Origin: Aspidiotus rigidus
Lineage: Eukaryota > Arthropoda > Insecta > Hemiptera > Diaspididae
Length of the DNA stretch: 64,000 nucleotides
Direction: 5' to 3'
NCBI GenBank assembly: GCA_035079385.1
Contig: JAVHKY010000029.1
Coordinates: forward strand, 3,348,001-3,412,000
Part shown: positions 39,900 through 50,821 of the stretch, piece after piece
Numbering within the stretch: the first letter of the stretch is position 1
How the letters are laid out: each line of letters begins with the position of its first letter
Notes under the pieces: generated by a model
What the model was told of the DNA's origin: nothing
Databases searched by the model: none
What the model saw: only the letters and a program-made list of their open reading frames with translations
Program-made: the position numbers and the translations under genes

Positions 39900-40360
39900 A
39901 TTACGACATAACTTTCATCTGGGTCTCCAGCCATGCGGGGATCCAAAAAGTCGATTTAGTCGCCAGAACTACCAGAAAACTTCCATGAATCAATTCTCGT
40001 TTTCTCCTTTCTAGAAACAATCTCATTCACCTCAAAATTACGGACGATTGGATCACACTCTGGCAAAATTGAATCTTATCAAACAAATTAGCCCAATTGA
40101 AACCATTAGAATTCCGCCGTCATGAAATCTACCTTACACGTCACCGAATTGATCACGCGTGACTCACACACGCTCACCTTCTTTCCAATGTAGCCTCGAC
40201 TCCCTTCTCACTGTCACCCACATTTTCGCATGCCCATCTTCAGCTTTTCTCAGCCACACCCACTAAATTTCACTATCCATCGAAACAACTCTCGTCGCTG
40301 ACCTTCAAAACCATGCCCTCAGAGAACTTGAAGCACTTCTTGTCAAATTCGTATATATTT
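39900..40360 (+). pseudogene. Jockey-like LINE C-terminal remnant
   Basis: The broken translation gives TDDWITLWQN, NKLAQLKP, RRHEIYLTRHRIDH, LTHAHLL and a TVTHIFACP-like segment. This is the familiar order W..W...NKL..I.P, RLRIGHTRLTH, then C..C...T..H....C at the end of Jockey-clade ORF2. Frames are broken and the cysteines partly lost. Confidence 0.6.
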
Positions 40361-41039
40361 GGTGAGAGACATTTCTTCAAGAGAGGAAGGAACTCACGAC
40401 ACAAAAGGAGAGAGGGAACTTGAGCGTCAGTCAAAAACGCACTCAAACGTTCAAGGAGGAGTATTAGGGAGGAGTCCGGGAACGACAAATGACACGAGGA
40501 CAGATTGTGGGTTAGGACGGAATCGCACTATTTTACCAATCAACTTCATGGAGCGTTAAAGAGTACGGCGAGGCGAATCCAAGATGAGACTTACGCCATG
40601 CATTCAAGTACTAAGCCAGGGAGACGAACGAAAAACTACGGGTCGCATGGAGTTGCCCTATTTGTGGACTTTTGACAATCCATATTGTCGTGGAGCGACA
40701 GGATTAGGAATCAAAACCTACTTCTTGAGTTGAGAGCTGGTTGCATTATTATGTGGTTGCCACTATTCACAGCTTTCTGGATACTGTTGTCGTAGGAAGA
40801 GATGGCTTTGGCTGCACATTTGCTGCAATGTGGTCATACAGGAGGAACTGAGGTATTCCTACAACATGAGAATAAGTACAAACGATGCGTCGCACTTGAA
40901 AGGATATAAAAATTGCACGCCATAAATACCACAGTGTTTTCCTACTCAACAAATGTGTATTTGATGATAAAGTCACACAGCAATTTTATTCTTCATCCTC
41001 ACACTATTTGGACACCGTGCTTCAAGCTAATTAATCTTT
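40361..41039. other. stretch without recognised gene
   Basis: No exon or transposon ends are identified between the LINE remnant and the repeat fragment that follows. Confidence 0.35.
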
Positions 41040-41069
41040 CGTTTTAACAAGAAACTTGTTCTACGGTGA

Positions 41070-41101
<32 letters not shown>

Positions 41102-41268
41102 GAGGAGGAGGAGGAGGAAATATCCACCGGCCCGCACGCAACCTCAAGGTCGCATCATCTATAGCTTAGAGGTCGACATTTTTCATAATGAATCTGTTTT
41201 ATCGGGGGTTCTTTTGGAAAAAATGTCCGCCGTCCTTAAAATTTTCCAAGTCCCACTCCTATCATTTA
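41040..41268. repeat. GGA microsatellite and AACAGGTTCCC-type fragment
   Basis: A GGA/GAG triplet run lies at about 41079-41118. It is preceded by AAGAAACTTGTTCTACGG and followed by GAATCTGTTTTATCGGGGG, AAAATGTCCGCCGTCC and TCCCACTCCTATCATT. The last phrase is cut by the mariner-type end at 41269. Confidence 0.6.
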
Positions 41269-41412
41269 CCGGGAGGGGCAAAATAATGTTAGTTAACGCG
41301 AAAACGTTAGGTGTGCACTTCAAATCTAGGGAATTGTATCTCAATTTTATCTTCAATTTACGCCCCTATTCAACTTTTTACAACTTTCCTGAGTCGAGTT
41401 ATAGATTCCATA
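41269..41412 (+). mobile_element. truncated mariner-type MITE
   Basis: It begins CCGGGAGGGGCAAAATAATG after TTTA, matching the terminal inverted repeat of the intact copy (CCGGGTGGGGCAAAAAGATG). It continues with AACGTTAGGTGTGCA, GTATCTCAATTTTATCTTCA and CTGAGTCGAGTTATAG. The other end is missing. Confidence 0.7.
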
Positions 41413-43555
41413 TTGGAATTATACTTAATAAGGGTACGCAAACGAACGACGAATGAGACCTTTTTGAAATACTTTTTCGTTTTCCTTTTTAACGTGCGTT
41501 TAAGATGAAATTTCATCGGACGGCATTATAATGGCACGAAAAAAAAAAAAAAAAAAAGGAGGCAAAAATAGGATTACGTATCGAACCGTCATAACTTCTA
41601 ATCAGAAAAAATGCGTGGAAGTATATACGACGACGACGCCGTCGTGATCGTTATAAAATGTCAATTTTTATGAAAATGCACGGTGTTTTCTTCTTTCGAC
41701 GGGCGTCCTCGCGCGTATATTACGTAAGCTCTTTGTTGGTATTGTCTCATATTTCGCCGGCCATTAGAGAAATATCGTCATTTCGAAGAAAAGTGTGCGC
41801 ATCGCTGATAATAATATGTACCTATACGTGTACACGCGTGCACATACGACTTCTCGTAGTTATATATGTGTGCGTGCGTGTGTTCGTGCTCTAGTTCGCC
41901 GGAGTATTTTATTGACTTTCGTTTCGTGTGTCGAGAAAATGGGAAATGGAAAAGTTTCGCGGTGAAGGAGCGGGCAACGTTCGCAACAGAAGTTACGAAA
42001 GGTAACGCAGGAGGAATCCCGTTGACACTCCGCTTCGACTACAGCGAAACGAAACGGTGACTGCCGCTTCGGAAGGCGTAAAATTGCATCCTCATTCGCA
42101 GATTTTCAAGCGGCGGAAAATATATGTACATGTAAATAAATGCCTCGATTGCTGGCCGGACCCATACATATGTAATATGGTGTAAGATCGGTTAGTTTCG
42201 AGGAAAAACGTCGATATGACAATCGTGGGGCGTTAACACGCGACGGCCAGAATTCTGGACGGCACGACGTATTACAATTTCTCTCGAGCTCCGAAAATTA
42301 TGAACCAACTACTTAAGGGTTAGTTTGACTAATCAGATTGTTGACGACAGGAATGAAAAAGCTTTACTGAATCTAAATAACAAGACTACGACGCGCATCT
42401 TTTTCCTACTCCAGCTAGTAGTGTAAAAGAAAACGGGAATTTGTACCGCATATTTCAATATTGCACATCTGAGGAAATTGTAGAGGTGTTAATATGCTCG
42501 AAAGCAGTACAGCGCATATAAGAAAACGTATCGTGCAGTATAAAAAATCTGTATTTGCATGCGGTATTCGAGTATTTTCTCGTGGTAAAATGGGGACAGT
42601 TCAGGAGTTCAACTAGAGATATACAATTTTGTCTTTCTTCGATCTTATAAGAAATTCGTTTTTACACGGAAGTGAAACCGAATAACGATGTAGCCAGTGC
42701 AGTGTGAAATTCCTTCCTTTCTTGTTTTACACGCGTGTGTGTCGATTCGAGTCACGCGAATAACTATATTATGAGGATAACTCCCCAACTTTTCCAGACC
42801 AATACGTGACATTTCTTCCACTGTTAGAGAATAGGAAAACGCGGGTTTCAAAGCAGATTATTTACTTTTTTTGTATACACAGCTTATTCGAATTAGGGAT
42901 GTGAATCGAGAAAATAGGGGAAGAACGTATTCGATTCATGCTATTTTCAATATTTCAAGTTCTTTTAAAAAGCATACAACGCAAATGGTTGAAACAATAT
43001 CAATAATAGCGGACGGAAGAAAATTGGTCAAACAAAACGGGGTAAAAAAATCGTACCGTGAAGGAAAGACGAAGCTGACACCACAAGAAGGGATGTTTGA
43101 AAAAAGCGGGCGAAGTCGGAACAACGAATAATGAGAGAAAGTAGTTCAACTTTGACGAAGCGGAAATACGTTACGCGCGATCACGAAGAACTTCGATCGC
43201 GGTGCAGCGTCAGAAAGTTTAGAACAGACGGGGAATGAAAGCAGGACAGCTTTAATAACGCGAATGAAACAAAAGGACGACACATCAAACGTCAAGATTT
43301 TCTCGAGAATACGTTGACATAATTTTGCAAAGATCGGGTACGGTCGAGAGTCGGAATAAGAACGATGACGTTTGACGCACTCACTAGGAGGGGACAAGAA
43401 AATTGGAATTTCATAGTTATTACTTTCGAAAATACTGAGTCGAAATTCTTCCTTTTATCTTGACGGAAGGTACATACCAGTTTGCAAAAAATGTCATTTC
43501 TTATAAAACTATCCTCATTCTTTTCCTTTTCATTGTTTGCTGCTGGTTATTCGTG
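41413..43555. other. gene-less single-copy-looking DNA
   Basis: There is an A-run near 41540, a CGACGACGACG-type patch near 41628, alternating GT/CG sequence near 41830-41890, and several overlapping unrecognised open frames (41658-42060, 42871-43131). No splice-consistent gene is seen. Confidence 0.4.
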
Positions 43556-44157
43556 CTATATTTTAGGTTATCGAGGATATCTCTCAGCCGAGTGGAGCCG
43601 GATGTTGTGAGGTAAATCATCGACAGCTTGTTCCCACAGCACACGCCACCAATGGTAACGCTACCAATAGTGTCTCCTAGGTACCAAGGAGGGGCATGCA
43701 GTGGCGAAAGTATTGGAAGGCTCCGAGTCCGGATGAGATTCCGCGAATACACATTCAGTTGACCCGGCACTGCTTCTTGATATATTCAATGCAAAAGTTA
43801 CTGGGGAACTGTTCCTGTGCGGTGGAAGAAAGCCAGGCGAGCGTCAATTGATAAGAAAGATAAACTACCTGGCTTGCCATCCTCTTGTCGACCACTTTGT
43901 CTACTAGACCGCGTGGGCAAACTCCTAGAGAGAGCGATAGCCAATCGTCTACAGAGTTGTCTGAAGGTAGTCAGTACGGCTTCCAAACTGGACTCAGTAC
44001 ACCAGATATTGGAATCAGGCTGAAGAGGATAGACGGGTCAGCAATAGACACACGTTAGTTTTGCGCAGCCAGCCATCAGCCTTGATATAAAAAATGCGTT
44101 CAAGGATATTGGAAGCCCTCGTAGACGCAGAACTGCACGCACACCTGCTCAAAATGA

Positions 44158-45796
44158 CAGGGGGTCCACTGAACTGAAAGGAAATTCTGAAAATACTTGA
44201 CATTTACTTTGACCTTTTTAGAAAGTAAACGAATTAACAAGCAAGAGAAAAAGAAAAACTTCACAAGTTCTTTAACAAAGTTAAACGAGGGGTGGCAGGG
44301 AACCTGTTTTATGGTGCACGTAAGATCTGAAAAGTGTTGATTGTGACGTCACAAGGTTGACGTATGAAGTCATCAAATTGTGACGTCACATGCCCGGACT
44401 TTAAAACTGTATACCGGGTGGGGCAGAAAGATTTTACCAGTTAAATGGAAGTTTGCGCAAAATCTGTCGTAGCGCAAAACGCAAAACGTTAGACGTATAG
44501 TTTAAATGTACGAAGTGTGTATCTCAATTTTATCTTTAATTTGTGCCATATCCAAAGTTTCTTCGACTTTTCTGAGCCGAGTTATGGACCAACATGTGAC
44601 AAAAATTGATCAATTGGCCAAGATTCCCACAATAAGAAATTGAAAAATCCCCCACTTCCAGGCTTCATAGGGTTATTTAGGTATTTGTTTCGGAATCAGC
44701 ATTAAATTTCACTTTCAAATCGGATAAAATATGGATGTTTGGAAAATTTTTGATTTCTGAGAATTTTGGCAAATTGATGAATTTTTGGCATATTTTGGTC
44801 CATAACTCGGCTCAGAAATTTCGTAGAAAGTTGAGTGGGGGCGCAAATTGAAGATAAAATTGACATACAAATTTCGTAGATTTAATGTGTGCATCTAACC
44901 TTTTGCGTTTTTGAGCTGGAGTGAATTTAGTTCAAACTCCTATTTAACTAGTAACATCTTTTTGCCCCACCCGGTATAATAGGAAGAGAACTTCAAAAAA
45001 AATGTATCTTTGACGTCATCAGATTGTGACGTCAGAAGGTTAACGTATGAAAGTCATTAAATTGTGACGTCACAAACCCGGACTTTGTAGCTATAAATAA
45101 TAGGAGAGGAACTTGAACAAAACTGATGACGTCATCAGATTGTGATGTCAAAAGGTTGACGTATGAAGTCATCAAATTGTGACGTCACAGTCCCGGACTT
45201 TGAAACTGTATATAATAGGAAGAGAACTTGAAAAAAATTGATCTGTGACGTCACAGGCTCCGCCCACAAGCTATATATGATAGGAGAGGGACTTAGAGGT
45301 GCGCTTAGAACATTTTCGTCCAAGCTTCGCCGGCCGGCCGGAAAGCGGACGTTTTTTCCAAAAAACTCCCGATAAAAAAGGTTCCCCACTAAAAAAAAAA
45401 AAGTCAAATTGGCTAAAAATACTAGTTCAACAGGCAACCTGTTTCATGGGGGGTGTCACAAAAAACGTCCACCATCCGGCAAAGCTCGGAGCTCGGCAAT
45501 TTTAAGTCCTTCTTAAAGTCCCCTTCTAGAATATAGCTCGTGGGCGTAGCCTATGACGTCACAATCTACATTTTTCAGATCCCACGTGCCTCAAAAACAG
45601 GTTCCCTGCCACCTCGTTCAACTCCGTTAGAGAACCTACGAGTTTTTTTTTGCTTTTTTCGATAGTTTTCGTCATTTTTCCCATTTCTACTTGACCGTTA
45701 ATGAAGATACTCGACTTTTACTTGTTAACTTGACCTTTTATCAAATACTTGACTTTTAATTGATTTACTTGACTTACTTGACCGGTAGACACCCTG
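44158..45796. mobile_element. CRE-rich DNA transposon A4 with 5-bp TSD
   Basis: It opens CAGGGGGTCCACTG and ends CCGGTAGACACCCTG, flanked by AATGA (44153-44157 and 45797-45801). Removing it with one AATGA restores the LINE phrase CTCAAAATGATGAGCAGC, the same site as CTTAGGATGATCAGCAGC in copy L2. It carries nine exact TGACGTCA palindromes, the GCCGGCCGGCCGG / GTCCACCATCCGG inverted pair (about 45328-45485) and ACTTGAC subterminal repeats. A mariner-type MITE is nested inside; without it the element is about 1.08 kb. Confidence 0.88.
44414..44974. mobile_element. mariner-type MITE nested in A4, TA duplication
   Basis: The ends are inverted: CCGGGTGGGGCAGAAAGAT at the left and ATCTTTTTGCCCCACCCGG at the right, with similarity running about 42 bp and continuing imperfectly inward as a long foldback. 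TA flanks both ends (44412-44413 and 44975-44976). The host phrase ACTGTATATAATAGG, intact elsewhere in A4 near 45207, is restored when the element and one TA are removed. There is no transposase. TA targeting fits Tc1/mariner. Confidence 0.88.
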
Positions 45797-46689
45797 AATG
45801 ATGAGCAGCTTTTTTAGCTGTTGAGAAACTCGAGTAGAGACGTCTCCTAGTACAGTAGAGCGCTTAGTTACTCGTACTTTTGGAGTGCCGCAGGGGTTGG
45901 TCCTTGGACTACTCTTGCGGTGCGTCGCATTTAACGGGGTTCTAAAGGTGAACCTGACACCGGGTGTAAAGTTAGGTTGCTGTGCGGATGACACACTGGT
46001 AGAATGCACTGCCGCGGTGGAGAGCAGGGTAAACCGGGCTCTAGAAGCAGCGACGTGTTGGATTGAGTCAGCCAGATTAGAAGTTGCAGTAGGTAAGGGG
46101 GAGGCCACAAGACCATTCACCATTAGTCTGCAAGACGTGAAAATCAAGACTAAGAAGGAGATAAAAGTACCTGCGCATCTGGTTTGACTCAACGCTGAGC
46201 TTCAGACACCATTTCCTGATGACAGCGGGAAACACGTAAGCAGCCTGATGAGGAACCTAGGAGGGCCGAGATGATGAGCACCGCGTTATTGATCCTTTTG
46301 TATGGTGGCCCAATATAGGCCGACTCATTAGAGAGATGTAAAATATCAAAAGAAGAGCTCCACTGAGGTATGTTAGTGCCTACCGCACTATTTCGACAGA
46401 GGCACTTTGCATATGAGCACGTTCACCACCAATCGAGCTCCGCGCTGAGGAGATAGTGGTGGTGTTCACAGCAAAAAAACAGACAACGACAGATCAAGAG
46501 GCTTCATGGGTCCAGTAGGAGGCCAGGCACTTCTTGCTTGAGAAAGGGAAAGTAAGAACTGCCGAGAGTGTGCTGGGTAAATGGACGAACCGTGTGTTGA
46601 TACGCGACCTTGATGAACGCCGAGATCATGGTCAGCTGAACTTTACGACCAAAATAAACTTTTACACTCATTATTTCTTATTCAAGCAT

Positions 46690-49600
46690 CGAACTTACGA
46701 GTAAAATTAGGCCATAAATGCGAACATAAAAATCTGAAAAACATTTGGTTGACGAAATCCATGCTCATCACCTTCAGTAATTAATACAAACACGACCAAA
46801 AAATTCTTAAAATAAGCAGTTGTAAAGGTTTTGATCATCTACAAGAGTTTTTCAGCATCACTTAGCATTGACTGACGGAAGTTAAAGAAGATGTACTTGC
46901 CCATAATCTCGTTCTCTTTGCACTCATGGCCTACAGAATTTCATTATGATTTTCTTAAAAAACTCAAAGTCATTGAATTCTTGAGGACATATTCTAAAAG
47001 ACGCGGAACAATCGGGCATTCGTCATCAAAAAGTTGTCTGTTTGCCACTAAGATTTCTTCCAGAAATCACGATTACTCACTTGTCTACGAGCCTCTTCTA
47101 TAGTTTTCCTATCAAAGCACATGTTGCTAAATTGTTACCTTTACAACGAGAACCTGCCATCTCACGCCTATTTTCAGACAAATTATGGGTACGGAGTTCT
47201 TCCTAATAGACGGGGAGATACCTCCGAGAATAATTTTTGCACTTTACAGACAGAATCCTGTCAAAACTTCCAGACCTCCTTGCGGCTGATAAGGAACTGT
47301 GAACTGTAAGAAAACAAATGTCGAGCCCACGGATTGGACTATCAGACCGGCTTGAAATACACAATCTTTATCGTATCAGATTGCGCAAATCAAATTCCAA
47401 GCTCATAAATATTCATGCAGTATCAAAGTTAAGAAGAAGTATGAAGCGCACATACATTATACTAAAGGAAAAAAACTGAAGGGTGAATTCGAGAAACATT
47501 CGAATTCACTGAGCGATCACCTTACTTTCAAAATTCAAAAGTCAATGGCACGACTCAAGTTGAAGAATGAAAAAACTTCTGCTGCCAGGTCGTTTAACAT
47601 GTACGATTGTTGTTATCATCGTTTTCTCTCACATCGCGCGAACGATGGCTATTACTCGAATTCTTTTTCAAACTTCTTTATTCCGCTGCATAAGGAGGAA
47701 AGGTTTATACTTCATCTTCTCGTTAAAGTTTCCTATTTTCAAAGTTCATTCCAATCAAGTTTTCACCGAAAACTCCGTATCCTACAACTGTGTACAGAGC
47801 GCGTCAGATACTGCTCTACTCCCCCGCGCTGCTGTACTTCTCGTCTCCCAGCCGAAACGCACGAACAGACCATCGAAGGCATTCCCTTTACTTCGTTCAC
47901 CTTATTCTAAACTTTTGTGGATATATAAACTTTTCGTTCGCTTAACTCAGCTTAGATAAGTTAAAACTTCAACTTATATCTGTTGTCAAATGACGAAGGG
48001 TGCCGCTCCGTATCGCTCTCTCTCTTTTTCCTCTCTTTCGCTACTCTTTTTTTCCACCGCCAAAAGTTTTGTATCTCCTTTCGCAATAGAGAATTTATAC
48101 ATCCAAAAAGTTTTCGTTTGAAAGTAATTCCATCGTACTATTTGTATTAAAAGTTTAACCCCCACCTGGCCGACAACCCTATTTTCTTCGCGCGTTTGAC
48201 TTTTTACTTTTAACCCTCTTAGTAATTTTTTTCTTTCCTTCTCTCTTATTCGCTCCCTCCTTCATGGTTATATTACGGTAAATCCGTTAAATAAAGTTTT
48301 GCTCGGTAGTTCTTATCTTTTTGTCATCTTTTTGTATTTATTACCCCAGATTTTTATATTTCTTTCGTTCCGTTTTATTTCTTATTCATTCGTTCATAAT
48401 TTTTTCCACTTCTTTCTCTTTGGAAAAAAAAAATAATAAATGGTCGTGATACGTTTTTCAAATTTGTCGTACGCGATGGAACTTTCGTTTCGTGGTTTTC
48501 TGTTTCAAAGCCTATAATGGTATAATCTTTCATCTCTGAATAAAACAAAATGGTGGTTGATAGGGGAAGACGGACCTGTTGGTCAACACTCAGGATATTT
48601 TTGAAGGATTTATGAAATGAACAGAGATTAGTGCCGATCAGCAACTTGAAAACTTTCTATTTGTATATGTTTTGAAAATCTATGCATTCATTAAATATGT
48701 CCTGCAATGTAATTTTTCGCATCCATAATTATACTGATCTTCTCGCAAAAAAAGGAGCTGAAAAAATTTTCAATCTCGATGAGGCATTCGGTGCGAAACT
48801 GACTAGACGTGTAACATCGGAAGAGATTCCGTAATGTCTAACACTACATTACGCGAGGTCATTCTGTCCTCACAAATGAAAACGTATAGGTCAAATGCTT
48901 CATTACAATCTGAAACCTCCCGACTAACTACGACTTTCATGTCAGGTGGTTTGAAAAGCGAGCTGACTTCATCCGGTCTGGTTCGAATAAGAAAAGCGAA
49001 TTCTGAAACGAAGAAAAAAATGAGGAAAACGCACACAATTTGCTGCATTTGAGAGGATTGAAATATACCAAAATATTAGAGATTTTATTTTGTTTTCAGC
49101 TGTGATATTTCGAACAGCGAGAGGATACAAGGAACGCATTAAGGCGTTGGCAGATGCACAATTATCAAGGGTAAACGATCACAATCCAATTTCACGAACT
49201 ACATGAACTATCACTCATTCGTGCAGTGCTAGTACTTCCTCTCAGCTCGTCAACCCGGTCACTGGTTAATTTGTACTTATTCAGGAGACCTTCGAAACAT
49301 TGTAAAATGAATTCGCATTATGTAAACCTTCATACGTAACAATGTTACGCTTAATGGCACGATACTCTATTCTACCTCGAGTAAACATTAAAATTGATAG
49401 AATTCATTTGTTTTAGAAAAAAAAAAAAAAAAAAAAAAAAACTTTCAACATTTCAAGTTCACCGAGTCCTCGTCGACTGAAAAATTCTGAACTGAAGTGT
49501 AATTCTCATTCATGCACTGATATGCAATCTTTATCAAATGAAACAAGCAAAAATGCCCGTACTTTGGACGCAACTCCTATACGTGCCTAACCCAATCCTG

Positions 49601-49840
49601 TAAATTCCTAAAGTTTGACGATCTCCCTTTACTTATCCAACGACTCATTCTCATAGGCCTACTACTCCTTGAGAGGCCCTTTCCATTAATTCGATATTTT
49701 ATTTCATCCTCAAAGCTTATCCTGTATGTTTTCTGATTGATAACACGTTAACTCACTGGATCTATGCGTTGTATCTGGCTTATTGAAGGGCCCAAGTCAA
49801 TTAGAGTATGATGCATTGCAAATCTAGTTACACTAAGGGG
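46690..49840. other. gene-poor region with one possible small exon
   Basis: Frames at 46891-47309 and the overlapping pair at 47545-47959 carry no recognised domain. 48000-48450 is pyrimidine-rich with T-runs. An A-run lies at 49418-49440. The only frame with a feature is the signal-peptide-like one near 48803-49048, listed separately. Confidence 0.4.
48803..49048 (-). CDS. hypothetical short protein or exon with a signal-peptide-like start
   Basis: From an ATG at 49048 the frame reads MQQIVCVFLIFFFVSEFAFL, then RTRPDEVSSLF, and runs 81 codons to a stop. The start is a short polar end and a strongly hydrophobic core, as in a secretory signal. A GTGAGG donor-like site inside the frame (after YVFI) and a TGCAG acceptor-like site at the ATG mean it could equally be one exon of a larger gene. 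I recognise no family. Chance is possible. Confidence 0.22.
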   Translation of the reverse strand: MQQIVCVFLIFFFVSEFAFLIRTRPDEVSSLFKPPDMKVVVSREVSDCNEAFDLYVFICEDRMTSRNVVLDITESLPMLHV

Positions 49841-49890
49841 CTATGCGGACGTTTTTTCCGACCCCCTCCCAATAAAACAGGTTCCCTGTT
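49841..49890. repeat. short AACAGGTTCCCTGTT repeat fragment
   Basis: The sequence GCGGACGTTTTTTCCGACC followed by AATAAAACAGGTTCCCTG and TTGAA is the junction phrase of the A1/A2/A4 interiors without the rest of the element. Confidence 0.55.
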
Positions 49891-49939
49891 GAAATAAATT
49901 TACTTGCAAAAGATCACACCCCGTTACTGATTATCATAT

Positions 49940-50820
49940 TCCCATTTGATATTAAACAGGAAACACCCACTTCACGCTTTTCTGTCCACACGACTCTCCT
50001 CTCTTCCATCCACTATTCAGCATGCAACACAGAAACTACAAGAAATTTATCAATATCATATGTTCTTCTATTACCCTAATTCACTCAGCTTCCAATCTAC
50101 ACACCCGCACTCTGCCGACATAATTCTGAAATATTCAACCACCTCAAATTGAATCATCAACCTCCTATCATATCATCCACTCTCCTTTAGCGTATCCCTC
50201 CTTCAGATATCCGAAGCAATCAAGCTGATAATCTCCTAACTCACAACTCATCAGAAACATTAAAGATTCCCTTCTATTCCGAAGCTTTCTGAACCTGTAC
50301 CTACCCTTGCTTCTGACCTTAGAAACTATTACCAATCTCCGATACTTGACTCATGGTATGATTTTTGGAAAAATCAGCATCCAAACAAACTTAGAGCAAT
50401 CGAAAGCAGTCCCATGGACTTTTTCCAATCGGAGTAACTTACCATCATAACTTAGAGAAACCATTGTTTCCTGCCTCAGAATTGATCACACACGTCCCAC
50501 CCATTCCTATCTTTTTTAAGGTCTATTCTCCCCTCTTCTCCTCTCGTCAATACTGCCAATATGATGATATATCTGTTCATCATCTCTTCTCGCATCCCGC
50601 TCTTGAAAATATCTGTCTCTCTCACTCCGTTTTTCCACGTCCTCCGCCTGCTCTTTGCAACAATTCCACGAACTCTCATAACTATCTGTGTTTCACTTAC
50701 TTTCACCCTCTACTGTAGTCTCTGATCCTTTCCCAACTCCCACCTAAATTTTCTCAAACTCTGAAGACCCTCAGTGCAAGTGTCGAATATAATAGTAATG
50801 ATAAAAATAATAATAAAGTT
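49940..50820 (+). pseudogene. Jockey-like LINE 3' end with AAT-rich tail
   Basis: Broken translation gives DSWYDFWKNQHPNKLRAIES near 50355, a RIDHTRPTHSYLF-like segment near 50485, and HHLFSHPALE near 50578, the Jockey-clade ORF2 C-terminal order. It ends with a short 3' UTR and an ATAATAATAAAG tail at about 50795-50817, typical of target-primed insertion. It is a different copy from the one near 40 kb. Confidence 0.6.
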
Positions 50821-50821
50821 T

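Larger units (their letters stand above)
43560..46680 (+). pseudogene. R1-like LINE relic, copy L3, interrupted by A4
   Basis: The best-preserved copy. Left of the insertion: KAPSPDEIP near 43725, RWKKARRASIDKKDKLPG and RPLCLLDRVGKLLERAIANR (RT fingers) at 43817-43970, then a broken QYGFxxG. Right of it: GVPQGLVLGLLLR near 45880, CADDTLV near 45977 (catalytic YADD with Tyr to Cys), SARLEVAVGKGEA near 46065, and the C-terminal RRAPLRYVSAYRTISTEALC near 46352. Several frames are needed, so it is dead. Shared phrases with L1, L2 and L4 prove one family. Confidence 0.82.

Noticed and set aside
45725..46192. 155-codon open frame (-)
   Set aside because: It is the antisense shadow of the LINE reverse transcriptase core (GVPQG and CADD on the plus strand).
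47545..47959. Two overlapping frames of 121 and 130 codons (+)
   Set aside because: Same DNA in two frames, no domain, and a length compatible with chance in this composition.
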